DNA of 64,000 nucleotides from the NCBI GenBank assembly GCA_036936605.1, contig JAUPFV010000005.1, positions 74,908,885 through 74,972,884 of the forward strand. The letters run 5' to 3'. A model generated the notes under the pieces. That model had not been told where the DNA came from, searched no databases, and saw only the letters and a list, made by a program, of their open reading frames with translations. Shown in pieces: positions 1 to 9,328 of the stretch. This DNA is from Limnanthes douglasii subsp. nivea (lineage: Eukaryota > Streptophyta > Magnoliopsida > Brassicales > Limnanthaceae). The first letter of the stretch is position 1. Each line of letters begins with the position of its first letter. The position numbers were made by a program, and so were the translations under genes.

Positions 1-540
1 ATATAAGTAAAAATGTTTAGCATATGTGGAATTATGACTTCTAAATGGATATCATCACAAATCACATTAAGTTCTTACATATCAAAGTTAGACATTTAAA
101 TCTAGGTAGAACCTTCATGGAAACTATTGTATATGCTAAGTTCTTAAGGATACATATACTGGAACTATAGGATAATTTAAGGGCTTTTACTAAGAATGAT
201 AAAGAATGGATTATGATGAGAGATTTAATGTAATCTCTGATGCTCATGAACAACTCTATTGTTCATCATTTAGTTTGAGAAGTTTAGCAGATTATAACAA
301 TGTTATTGCGGATTGTGGCTTAGAAGATGCAAGCTATATTGGAACAAAACATACATAATCTAACAAGATAAAATGGAGGAGGTTAGATAGGATGTTAATC
401 AATGATACTTGGTTAGATTATTTTCATGAAACAAGAGTAAGACATATGGCTAGAACATGCTCAGATCATACACCCATATGCATCACTCTTGAAGAAAGTC
501 ACCGAATCTTAAAACCATCATTTAAATTTTTATACATGTA
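1..540 (+). pseudogene. LINE ORF2 endonuclease domain remnant
   Basis: Allowing for frame changes, the translation shows the conserved middle and end of a plant LINE AP-endonuclease: a FMETIVYAKF-like strand, a W-x-x-x-x-DLN-like segment (the usual GDFN position, around 200-220), WRRLDRMLIN-x-x-W (about 374-420) and the terminal catalytic SDHTPI motif (about 464-482). This enzyme nicks target DNA to prime reverse transcription. Stops occur around 226, 356 and 540. The N-terminal part with the metal-binding Glu lies outside the window. Confidence 0.7.
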
Positions 541-1346
541 GACAAACCACCAAGATTTTATGAAGGTCGTTGAAAAAAATTGGATGATTGAAATGAAAGG
601 TCAACCAATGTTTACTTTTTAGAACAAGTTGAAAATATTGAAACATGCTTCAAAAAGATGAATGTATGAGCAATTCAAGAACATATTTGATTACGTTCTT
701 CAAGCTGATGAAAATGTAAAAAAGCTTTAAAAAGGTTTGAAATTACTAAAATTTTGGAGAATAAAACCATCTTGGCTAAGAGTCATGCAATTTACCTTCA
801 ATTACTCAATAGAGAAGAACATTTTTTGAAACAAAAGTGCAATACAACAAGAATTAGATATGTAGAAATAAACACATCATTATACCATAACAAATTTAAA
901 TATAAGAGGAGAAAAAATTCAAATTTTAAGTATTAAAGATGGTAACAACTGGATACAAGATTGTGAATTATTGGGGAATTCAGCTTAACCTCATTTCAAA
1001 ACTATTCTTACAAGCCACATAGACCAAAATATGGAAGAATAACTATTGAATTTCATTCCCAATAATATAAATGAAGAATTAAATGATATGCTAATGGAGT
1101 TACCTGATGAAGATTATATTCTTAAGGTGATCAAAGACCTTAACCCATCAAGTGTAGTGGGAATCTCTGTGCTGTTATAAAGATAATATTCAATGTACAT
1201 AAATCTCCTAAAGGTACTATTGCCACTATTGTAAGCTTGATCCCATAGGTAACTAATATTTCAACCTTGAACAAGTATACGCATATAAGTCTATGTACAC
1301 TAATGAATAAAAATAATATATAAACATTAATAAAAATAGGCTAGCT

Positions 1347-2206
1347 ATGGTTCTCACTAAAGTTATCCCAAATGAGCAAGGCAGAGGTGTGAATGAAATG
1401 AACATTCATGATAATATTATGCTAGCTAAAGAGTTCTTTGTTGACAATATTATGATCAAAGTCTTTGATAGAATATCTCACAAGTTTATTTTGAAGATAA
1501 TGGAGTGTGTTGGCTTTATCATAAGATTTTTTTAAATTAATACATAATACTATTACCCAAGTTCACTACCTATAATAGTGAATGTGGAAGTTATAAGATA
1601 TTTCAAAGCATCGAATGAAATCAGGCCAGAGGATCTTATATCCTCCAACCATTTTATAATCGCTGATGAGTATCTGATAAGGGGTTTGAAATGCCTATTT
1701 GAAGCTACAAAAGGATTAAACTACTTGTTAAGAGGCACTATGGTGATTGCGTGTTTAGCTTTTGCAGCTGACTTACTAATATTTACAAATGAAGAAGCTC
1801 ATAATTTTGACATTTTAGGTGACCTCTTATAGTATCAAGAGGTTTTAGGAAAAATTATAAACAAAGATAAAACTAAAGTAATACTTCTACTTGATTTTTT
1901 TAGTTGAGATATGGCATAGTTGGTACTCATTTAGGTTTCCAGATTGGTCATTCACCAATTTCATATATTGGGATTGACATAAACACTAACAATAATGCAA
2001 TCAACTATAATGACCTTATTTCTAAGATAAGGAGTATAATTAGTGATTGGGAAGACAAACATCTTTCGTATGGTGGCAAGTTACTTTTGATAAAATTTGT
2101 GCATATAACACTTCCGATCTACTGGATACAGATCTGCGTCATTTCTAAGATGTTTATTGAAAGACTCGAAAGGCTATACAATAGGGTCCTATGGGGTTCC
2201 AGATAG
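1347..2206 (+). pseudogene. LINE reverse transcriptase remnant
   Basis: Successive short frames match RT blocks of plant LINEs: a GR-x-x-x-DNIMLA-like segment near 1383-1425, FDRISHKF near 1467-1490 (usual A/YDRV block), a RPEDLISSNHFII segment near 1625-1660 (usual RQGDPLSP block), and LAFAADLLIF near 1756-1786 at the catalytic box. The catalytic box normally reads FADD; here it reads FAAD, so one catalytic aspartate is lost. The thumb region 1904-2206 (SDWEDKHLSYGGKLLLIK) is well kept. Several frameshifts separate the blocks. Confidence 0.75.
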
Positions 2207-2784
2207 AACTCTAACACGATACATTCGACTAATCTGAACAACTTATATAGACCATATGAGGAAGGAAGTCTTAACATTAGGAAATTTTTCAAGATATCCC
2301 ATATAATTTATGCTGCTAATTGCGGTATAGGTTTAGAGAGAAAGAAACTATTCGGGCTATGTATATGCGTGAGGTTAACTATAAGGATGCATTCCTCTAC
2401 AAGTTAATTACCAAAATCAGCATTCAACAACCTGGAAAAGGTTGATTAAGATAAAAGAAAAGGCTAAAAAATATGTCTACTAGAAAATAAGAAAAGGAGA
2501 GGTAGATGTGTGGTTAGATAAGTGGATAAACAATTCTCATCTTATTAAGCTATCTGAACAAGAGGATAATAACTAGTTTGTTAAGGAAAAGTTAACGCTT
2601 TTGCAACAAAATAGGTTGGATCTTAGATAAGCTAAATAATGTTGTGTTACCTTCAAATATAAAAAAAATCAAAATTATTTTATAAATGTGAATTACTAGC
2701 TCTAAGGGTTTTAGTACTTAAGGTACATGGAACAAACTAGAAAAAGGCAATAAGTCAAAATTATTTTAAAATATATGGAATAAC

Positions 2785-3535
2785 ATTACTCCCACAAAGT
2801 GCTCATTCCTATTGTGGAGGATTCTGAATAATTGGATCCCATTAGACTCTATTCTTCATAAAATGAATCTAAATCTAGTCTCTAATGACTATTTTGTAAT
2901 GAAAGTTAAACAACTAATCACTTATTTGTATCTGATATGCTTGCCTGGATGGTCTTGTCATACTTTTCTTGATTGTTCAACATCAACTTGGAAAATTATA
3001 TGACTATTATACATACTATAAGATGTTGGTTTGGTCAATTAATAAATATGTGCACTTACATAGTATCATCCCTCCTATCATTTGCTGGACTATTTGGAGG
3101 GTGATGAATCAAGTAAAATATGATGACCACAAAACTTCAACTAATTACATTATCCATTATATCAAGCATATGTTAAATGGCTTGGATAATGCTGGATTAC
3201 TTAAGAGGAAACTTCTATCAAAGGAATACAAGACATATATGAAATTAGGATATTTGAATCACCTAGACAATACGAAAACATTTAGTTTCCTTAGCTGTAA
3301 ATCTCTTAGCAACAACAATTTCAAACTAATTATTGATGGATCTTGTGGTATTAATGGGGAATCTAGTGGCGGTTCATTAATAAGGAACAATAAAGGAGAT
3401 TTGGTTGTTAATTATGGTAGATTGTATGGTAAATCATGTCCTATTCTAGCTGAAGGAAGGGCTCTACTAGATGGTTTACTAATGTGTAAATATCTTAACA
3501 TAAGTGACCTAGTAAGTCTTATTAAAAAAATTTGA
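2785..3535 (+). pseudogene. LINE zinc-binding region (zf-RVT) plus plant-type RNase H remnant
   Basis: Around 2800-2880 the frame reads LLWRILNNWIPLDSILHKMN, the usual lead-in of the zf-RVT domain at the C-terminus of plant LINE ORF2. From 2969 a 188-codon frame carries a W-x-I-W segment and then, near 3313-3500, an RNase H of the RVT_3 type: LIIDGSCGINGESSGG (first Asp) followed by AEGRALLDGLLM (catalytic Glu region). The distal Asp/His part is cut by the stop at 3533-3535. RNase H would remove the RNA strand during retrotransposition; here it is truncated. Confidence 0.7.
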
Positions 3536-4446
3536 TTGAAATGATGAGTACCAATAGAGCTCTTTTGTACTTGGAGTCTCTCTTGAGATGTTGTAGGAAT
3601 CTAATTTCATCAAACATGTATATATCCAATATCCATAGAGAACCAAATAAAACAACATATTAATTGACCAAATAGACGAGCAAATACAAAATGAAATTAG
3701 ATTTTTCCTAACAATATCTTTGGCCAACTAAGGGCTATTATACTGCTACAAAGTATTGGGCTTGGATACATCATGATCGATAAATAATATTTTGAATAAA
3801 TACAATTTCTTCCCATCTTATGCAAGCTCAATTAATATCATAAAAGTTTTCTTTATCTAGCAATTATGGAAGTGCTTATCTTGATTTGTTGTACATAAAT
3901 ATTTGAAATAATTCATGTTTCCATCAAATTATTCATCTTTAATAAATAAGCATCCCCTTCCAAATATATGGAATTAATTCATATTACATCAAAGAAAATA
4001 AGAAGCTAGTTTAAAGAATTGAAAATAAATAAGTACCTCGTATTCATATGTGTTTTGAAGCAAATGGAAATCCTGAAATTTTTATTCGTTGAAATTCTAT
4101 GGGTCCTCTTTATCATTGAAAAAATAAGTTTGGCTGAATCAAGTTCCAACCGGTTCTCAAATAATTTCTAAAGAAGCAGACACTTCCCATATAGTTCACA
4201 ACTATTAAATAACGTTGGTGGAGTAGTGAGAATTAATACTTGAAGTCTGAAATCCTTAATTACTAAATGATAGTGGAAGTAGTGGGAATCATATTTTCTA
4301 TAAATATTGAAGTTGTGTGTTTCATTTCTTCGATTAATAAAGTCAAACTGTTGTCTGTTCAAATTTGTTTCATTGAGTTCTACGAAATAAATTCCTGAAT
4401 GCGCCTCATTTACGACATTGCAAATATCAAAATTGAAGGGAGTAAA
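3536..4446. other. Stretch without recognisable gene
   Basis: AT-rich sequence between the LINE remnant and the TRIM. Only short frames of 64-72 codons occur, none with a motif I recognise. I see no repeat structure. Confidence 0.5.
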
Positions 4447-4697
4447 TGTTGGGAATATGCGTGTTGTGAATTAGGGGTGGTCCGCATATTCCGCCTCCGT
4501 ATATAAGTACGGACACAACCGGTCTCGACACTAGTATGATATTGTCCGCTTTGGCACCCGAAGGCCCTCACGGCTTTGCATTTGGTCCACTACCAAAAGG
4601 CCTCATACTAGTTGAGGTATGTTCTTACTTATATACCACTGATCTTTCCCATGTTTCAACCGATGTGGGATGTGGGGCTTTGGTCGCCACCCTAACA
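4447..4697 (-). repeat. TRIM LTR (3' LTR on the minus strand)
   Basis: This 251-bp copy begins TGTTGGGAATATGCG and ends CACCCTAACA, so it has TG...CA ends with a 4-bp inverted terminus. It matches 5046-5278 almost base for base. The 63-codon frame inside has no known product. Confidence 0.75.
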
Positions 4698-4824
4698 AAT
4701 CCTCCTCTCGAACAAAGTACCACTTAGCCTCCTCTCAATTGACTTTCATCCGCCCACTCTAATCAGGTTGGAGATTACCTGACCATAGAGGCACTACGGA
4801 TGTTACTGCTCACCTCCTCTTAGA

Positions 4825-4898
4825 CCACACTGTCTTGTTCCTTAGCACCACTCCAATCAAGACACACTGTCTTGTTCCTTAGCACCACTCCAATCAAG
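4825..4898. repeat. 37-bp tandem duplication inside the TRIM
   Basis: Two head-to-tail 37-bp units (4825-4861 and 4862-4898), each containing CACTGTCTTGTTCCTTAG. They differ only at the first base. This is a recent local duplication in the non-coding interior. Confidence 0.85.
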
Positions 4899-5031
4899 CC
4901 ACACTACTTGATGAGCCACGAGCACTCCGAACTAGGATCTCTAGAGCAGATCACCTTGATCATATGGCTACTGGTTCATCATGTTCGACCTCCGAGAATT
5001 TCACCACCATCGCGTTCCGTTTGGGCCTGAC

Positions 5032-5043
5032 GCTCTGATACCA
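5032..5043 (-). promoter_or_regulatory. Primer-binding site of the TRIM
   Basis: GCTCTGATACCA on the plus strand is the complement of TGGTATCAGAGC, the usual plant primer-binding site matching the 3' end of initiator tRNA-Met. It lies 2 bases from the LTR at 5046, which fixes the element's orientation as minus. Confidence 0.75.
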
Positions 5044-5045
5044 CG

Positions 5046-5289
5046 TGTTGGGAATATGCGTGTTGTGAATTAGGGGTGGTCCGCATATTCCGCCTCCGTA
5101 TATAAGTACGGACACAACCGGTCTCGACACTAGTATGATATTGTCCGCTTTGGCACCCGAAGGCCCTTACGGCTTTGCATTTGGTCCACTACCAAAAGGC
5201 CTCATACTAGTTGAGGTATGTTCTTACTTATATACCACTGATCTTTCCCATGTTTTAACCGATGTGGGATGTGGGGCTCTAATACCACA
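5046..5289 (-). repeat. TRIM LTR (5' LTR on the minus strand), right end altered
   Basis: Starts TGTTGGGAATATGCG directly after the PBS and follows the left LTR with few substitutions to about 5278. The last bases diverge (CTCTAATACCACA) and meet the copia LTR start at 5290. Confidence 0.7.
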
Positions 5290-5602
5290 TGTTGCATTTT
5301 ATGTATTTAATCTAAACATGTTTTATTTATTTATTTAAGTTATAGTAACCGTTAGTATTAAACTGAGTCTTAGAGTTTTACGTGGGTGTAGGAGTTACGT
5401 AACGGGCATTAAGTGAAGAGAGAAGTGGGATTAGTGGATCTTATTTTGTAACTCCCACCTCGTTTATTGCCTATTTATTTCCTTTGTACGTTGCATTTGA
5501 TTTAATGAAGAAGTACCACAGTTTCACTTTCTCAAAAGGGATAATAGATTTGTAGGGCAACATACACTTTCTCTTTGTACCCACGGTCTATCACATTGAA
5601 CA
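5290..5602 (+). repeat. 5' LTR of the copia-hnRNP element
   Basis: A 313-bp repeat starting TGTTGCATTT and ending ATTGAACA, giving TGTT...AACA inverted ends. It would carry the promoter for the fusion ORF. I do not claim a specific TATA box. Confidence 0.92.
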
Positions 5603-5619
5603 TAAAAAGGGTTAATACT

Positions 5620-5631
5620 TGGTATCAGAGC
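5620..5631 (+). promoter_or_regulatory. Primer-binding site (initiator tRNA-Met type)
   Basis: TGGTATCAGAGC lies 17 bases after the 5' LTR end. It is the standard site where plant copia reverse transcription is primed by initiator tRNA-Met. Confidence 0.9.
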
Positions 5632-5655
5632 TTCAGGAGGTGTTCATAACTTCAG

Positions 5656-8600
5656 ATGGAGACGACAAGCAAAAGCTCCTTTGGCCTCAGCTACCCGATG
5701 TTGAGCAAAACCAACTACACGGCATTGGCTCTCAAAATGACGGTATTCATGCAAGCCCACGGAGTGTGGGAGGCAATCGAACCCAAGGACCCTAATGCTC
5801 CTGTGGAAGACAAGGTCGACAAAAAGGCACTCGCTGTTATTTACCAGGGAGTTCCAGAAGATGTCCTGATGTCACTTGCAGAAAAGAAGACGGCCAAGGA
5901 TGCGTGGAAGGCTGTCAAAACCATGTACCTGGGAGCAGACAAGGTAAAAGCAGCTAGAGCCCAGACCCTCAAGAGCGAATTTGAAGCTCTAAGCATGAAA
6001 GACGATGAGCCATTAGACGAATTCTATCTGAAGCTGAACAGCCTGGTTACCAATATTCGAGTGTTGGGAGAGAAAGTGGAAGAGACATATGTGGTTAAGA
6101 AACTTCTCAGAGCGGTTCCCACAAAATTCTTACAGATTGCATCTGCTATTGAGCAATTTGGAGATCTGGAAGAGATGTCGGTAGAAGAAGTCGTTGGTTC
6201 TTTGAAAGCCCACGAGGAAAGATTGCGAGGGACAACGGAGAAACACCAGGGACAATTGCTGCTGACAGAAGATGAGTGGAGGAAGAAAGAAAGCGGCGAG
6301 GGGCAGCTTTTGTTGACTCGAGAAGAATGGTTAAGGAAACCCAATAGAGAAGGGACTCGAGGTGGAGGAAGTACTCGTGGAGTACGAGACAGAAGTAGAG
6401 TGAGGTGCTTTAACTGTCAAGCACTAGGACACTTTGCTGCGGACTGTCGTAAACCAAGGAAGGAGAAAGACATGACGAGAGAAGCAAATCTCTCGAAAAT
6501 CCAAGAAGATGAGCCAGCCTTGTTGGTTGTTGAGGTCGGACAAATGGATATCGAATCTATGCTTCTGAAGGAGGATGGAGTGGTTCCAAAGCTACGAACA
6601 AACGCAGGTGAACAAAAGGAGTCACAGGTGTGGTACTTGGATAACGGCGCCAGCAATCACATGACTGAGCAACGTGGAAAATTCAAAAGCTTGGATGAGC
6701 GTGTCTCCGGGAAAGTGAAGTTTGGCGATGGATCGACCGTGTGTATCAAGGGAAAGGGAACAGTGGCGTTCCAGTGCAAGAATGGTGAAGAAAGGATGCT
6801 TGAAGAGGTATACTATATCCCAAATCTCTGTAATAATATTATAAGCTTGGGACAACTTTCTGAGGCAGGGAATAAAGTCGTACTTGATGGGGATTATTTG
6901 TGGATTCGCGAGGCGAGTGGAAGACTATTGATAAAGGTGAAAAGGACAGAGAATCGACTATATAAGATCAGTCTTGAAGAAAGTAGAGCAACATGTTTGT
7001 TTAACAAGGTCGAAGAAGATCCTGATGATGTCGAGGTGAAAGGGATTGGACCCTCTAAAAAGGAGGATGGCTTAAATGATACCTCCATGGAGGAATATGG
7101 AAAAGATGAGAGACTCGATTTAGATGATAATGATCCTGAATATGAACCCGAAGAATATGGTGGAGAGGATTATGATGAGAAGGACACGGAGAAAGATGAT
7201 TTGCATCAAAGGGAAGATGAAGATTATGAGGAAGTAGATGAAGAAGGAGATGACCAAGCACAGGACGAGACAGCTGATATACCAGAGGAACTGGACAACG
7301 AAGGAGATGATGAGCATGGAGGCAAGGAACAGAGGCATGAAGCTATAGTTGAAGCAGAAGAAGATGACCACCATGAAGTTGTTGAAGAGAGGCGCAAGCG
7401 CAAGGAGTTTGAAATATTTGTTGGTGGTTTGGACAAGGATGCAACCGAGGAAGACCTTAGGGAAGTCTTTAGCAAGGTGGGCCAGGTCACTGAAGTTAGG
7501 TTGATGATAAACCCTCAGACAAAGAAGAACAAGGGATTTGTATTTTTGCGTTTTGCTACTATTGAACAATCTAAAAGAGCTGTTGCAGAGCTCAAAAACC
7601 CCGTGATTAACGGGAAAAAATGTGGTGTAACTCCAAGTCAAGACAGTGACACTCTTTTCCTTGGTAATATATGCAAGACATGGACAAAGGAAGCGTTGAA
7701 AGAGAAACTGAAACACTATGGAGTTGATTGTGTTGACGAGATTACATTAGTGGAAGATAGCAACAACGCAGGACTTAATAGAGGGTTTGCCTTTTTGGAA
7801 TTTCAATCTCGCTCGGATGCCATGGATGCTTTCAAACGTCTACAGAAAAGAGATGTGTTATTTGGAGTGGATAGGCCAGCAAAAGTCTCTTTCGCAGATT
7901 CCTTCATTGATCCGGGTGACGAAATTATGTCTCAGATGAAAACTGTGTTTATTGATGGACTGGCACCTTCATGGGATGAAAGTTATCTCAAGGAACTTTT
8001 GAAGAAATATGGTGAGATTGAAAAAATCGAGCTTGCAAGTAATATGCCATCTGCAAAGCGCAAAGATTTTGGATTTGTCACTTTCGATACTCATCATGCT
8101 GCTGTGACTTGCGCCAAAAGTATAAACAACACCGAGCTAGGTGAAAAGGAACACAAGGCTAAAGTTAGGGCTAGGCTGTCTAGACCACTTCAGAGAAGTA
8201 AAGGACGAAATGTAGGTCGAACAGATTACCATCATGCCCGTGATGTAGATCGAGCTGTTAGGAATTCATGGGATCGTCCATCATCACGTGGCTTTGCATC
8301 ACGTAGTGTAAGGGGAAGTGCAGCTCGCTTTGCACCAGCGAGCGTGAGAAGGCCTGTTAGACCTAGAGATAGACGCCCTATCGTGTCCGTGCCAGCAAGA
8401 GGGAGGCCCTTGCCTCCTCCATCTAGGTCATATGACAGAAGACCACCTGTTCCTTCGTATCCGAGGAGTAGCTTGAAGAGGGAATATAGCCGCCGTGAGG
8501 ATCTTCCTCCTCCAAGAAGTAGACCTGTAGTCCATTATGATCCAAGGATTGTTTCTGAGAGGCGCCCATCTTATAGAGATGAGTATCCATCCTGGGACTC

Positions 8601-8988
8601 TGATTATCCCGATTTACCTAGAGTTGCTTCTCATTCAGCACCAAAGAGAGCTTACATAGATGACGGTTATGGTCAAAGATATGAAAGGAGTGCAGGTTAT
8701 CGTGAATTACGAAGCCGTGATTATGACTCTGTTTCTGGGTCCAAATGGCCATATTCTGAGATGGGTGATGTTCCTCCCCCACGTTATACTGATCCTGGTG
8801 TCCGGCATTCAAGGTCCCGTTTGGACTATGAGCTTGGGGGAAGTACTTCTCACTACGGAGATGCATATGGTGATAGATTCGAAAGATCTAGTCTAGGATA
8901 TGGAAGCAGCAGAACTTCTGCATCAAGTCAGGATTCACATGGACTTTATGGCAGTCGTCAAGGAATGGGTTACGAAGTCGAGGTTTGA
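5656..8988 (+). CDS. Chimeric copia Gag-protease / three-RRM hnRNP fusion protein, 1110 aa
   Basis: The ATG is the first after the primer-binding site and starts a typical copia gag. Residues 1 to about 230 are the gag (UBN2-type) region. A CCHC knuckle follows (Cys251, Cys254, His259, Cys264), then the retropepsin motif YLDNGAS with Asp329. Copia similarity stops near residue 450, where the GAG-pre-integrase region should begin. Residues about 455-575 are very acidic. Three RRMs follow: about 586-660 (RNP2 IFVGGL, RNP1 KGFVFLRF), 666-745 (LFLGNI, RGFAFLEF) and 763-840 (VFIDGL, KDFGFVTF). The tail, 845-1110, is rich in Arg, Ser, Tyr and Pro. The RRM order and sequence match plant hnRNP Q/R-like proteins of the Arabidopsis At2g44710 type (from memory). 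The host part is intronless and appears to reach its natural C-terminus. No stop or frameshift interrupts it. Whether it is expressed is unknown. Confidence 0.92.
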   Translation: METTSKSSFGLSYPMLSKTNYTALALKMTVFMQAHGVWEAIEPKDPNAPVEDKVDKKALAVIYQGVPEDVLMSLAEKKTAKDAWKAVKTMYLGADKVKAARAQTLKSEFEALSMKDDEPLDEFYLKLNSLVTNIRVLGEKVEETYVVKKLLRAVPTKFLQIASAIEQFGDLEEMSVEEVVGSLKAHEERLRGTTEKHQGQLLLTEDEWRKKESGEGQLLLTREEWLRKPNREGTRGGGSTRGVRDRSRVRCFNCQALGHFAADCRKPRKEKDMTREANLSKIQEDEPALLVVEVGQMDIESMLLKEDGVVPKLRTNAGEQKESQVWYLDNGASNHMTEQRGKFKSLDERVSGKVKFGDGSTVCIKGKGTVAFQCKNGEERMLEEVYYIPNLCNNIISLGQLSEAGNKVVLDGDYLWIREASGRLLIKVKRTENRLYKISLEESRATCLFNKVEEDPDDVEVKGIGPSKKEDGLNDTSMEEYGKDERLDLDDNDPEYEPEEYGGEDYDEKDTEKDDLHQREDEDYEEVDEEGDDQAQDETADIPEELDNEGDDEHGGKEQRHEAIVEAEEDDHHEVVEERRKRKEFEIFVGGLDKDATEEDLREVFSKVGQVTEVRLMINPQTKKNKGFVFLRFATIEQSKRAVAELKNPVINGKKCGVTPSQDSDTLFLGNICKTWTKEALKEKLKHYGVDCVDEITLVEDSNNAGLNRGFAFLEFQSRSDAMDAFKRLQKRDVLFGVDRPAKVSFADSFIDPGDEIMSQMKTVFIDGLAPSWDESYLKELLKKYGEIEKIELASNMPSAKRKDFGFVTFDTHHAAVTCAKSINNTELGEKEHKAKVRARLSRPLQRSKGRNVGRTDYHHARDVDRAVRNSWDRPSSRGFASRSVRGSAARFAPASVRRPVRPRDRRPIVSVPARGRPLPPPSRSYDRRPPVPSYPRSSLKREYSRREDLPPPRSRPVVHYDPRIVSERRPSYRDEYPSWDSDYPDLPRVASHSAPKRAYIDDGYGQRYERSAGYRELRSRDYDSVSGSKWPYSEMGDVPPPRYTDPGVRHSRSRLDYELGGSTSHYGDAYGDRFERSSLGYGSSRTSASSQDSHGLYGSRQGMGYEVEV

Positions 8989-9000
8989 AAAACATGTTGA

Positions 9001-9015
9001 GATTAGGGGGGGACA
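9001..9015 (+). other. Polypurine tract of the copia-hnRNP element
   Basis: GATTAGGGGGGGACA lies directly before the 3' LTR, 12 bases after the stop codon of the fusion ORF. This is the usual place and composition for plus-strand priming in plant copia elements, so the captured gene is fitted tightly between protease and PPT. Confidence 0.8.
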
Positions 9016-9328
9016 TGTTGCATTTTATGTATTTAATCTAAACATGTTTTATTTATTTATTTAAGTTATAGTAACCGTTAGTATTAAACTGAGTCTTAGA
9101 GTTTTACGTGGGTGTAGGAGTTACGTAACGGGCATTAAGTGAAGAGAGAAGTGGGATTAGTGGATCTTATTTTGTAACTCCCACCTCGTTTATTGCCTAT
9201 TTATTTCCTTTGTACGCTGCATTTGATTTAATGAAGAAGTACCACAGTTTCACTTTCTCAAAAGGGATAATAGATTTGTAGGGCAACATACACTTTCTCT
9301 TTGTACCCACGGTCTATCACATTGAACA
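9016..9328 (+). repeat. 3' LTR of the copia-hnRNP element
   Basis: 313 bp, matching the 5' LTR at all but one position by eye. It ends ATTGAACA and is followed by TAAGC, which does not repeat the CCACA before the 5' LTR. Confidence 0.92.

Larger units (their letters stand above)
1..3535 (+). mobile_element. Decayed LINE (plant non-LTR retrotransposon), ORF2 region, 5' end outside window
   Basis: Pieces of a plant LINE ORF2 follow each other in the canonical order on the plus strand: AP-endonuclease (about 1-540), reverse transcriptase (about 1347-2206), reverse-transcriptase zinc-binding region (about 2785-2990) and a C-terminal RNase H (about 3290-3535). The frame is broken many times by stops and indels, so nothing long is translatable. 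The element enters from the left window edge, so its start, ORF1 and target duplication cannot be judged. No clear poly(A) tail follows the RNase H, only an A-rich run near 3525. This is an old, inactive copy. Confidence 0.8.
4447..5289 (-). mobile_element. TRIM (terminal-repeat retrotransposon in miniature), minus orientation
   Basis: Two nearly identical direct repeats (4447-4697 and 5046-5289) enclose about 350 bp with no coding capacity. Next to the right repeat is GCTCTGATACCA, the reverse complement of the primer-binding site for initiator methionine tRNA. Next to the left repeat is CCTCCTCTCG (4701-4710), which on the minus strand is a purine-rich GAGAGGAGG tract directly before TGTTAGG. 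Together they give LTR-PBS-PPT-LTR on the minus strand. The left LTR starts TGTT and ends AACA. The right copy loses similarity after about 5278 and abuts the copia LTR at 5290. It depends on other elements for all proteins. Confidence 0.75.
5290..9328 (+). mobile_element. Non-autonomous Ty1/copia element carrying a captured hnRNP gene
   Basis: Two 313-bp LTRs (5290-5602 and 9016-9328) differ at one position by eye (T versus C in GTACGYTGC). Behind the 5' LTR lies a perfect primer-binding site (5620-5631), and before the 3' LTR a G-run polypurine tract (9001-9015). The interior is one 1110-codon ORF in which gag, zinc knuckle and protease are copia, and the rest is a plant three-RRM hnRNP instead of integrase, RT and RNase H. 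No 5-bp target duplication is visible: the flanks are CCACA on the left and TAAGC on the right. Insertion is therefore recent, but the flanks may have been rearranged. Replication would need pol proteins from another copia element. Confidence 0.92.

Noticed and set aside
5032..5043. Partial tRNA-Met gene
   Set aside because: Only the 12-base 3'-end complement is present; it is a primer-binding site, and no cloverleaf surrounds it. The same holds for 5620-5631 and 10776-10787.
7120..7716. 198-codon minus-strand frame opposite the hnRNP part
   Set aside because: It is the antisense shadow of the acidic and RRM-coding region, with composition-driven Phe/Leu/Ile content and no domain.
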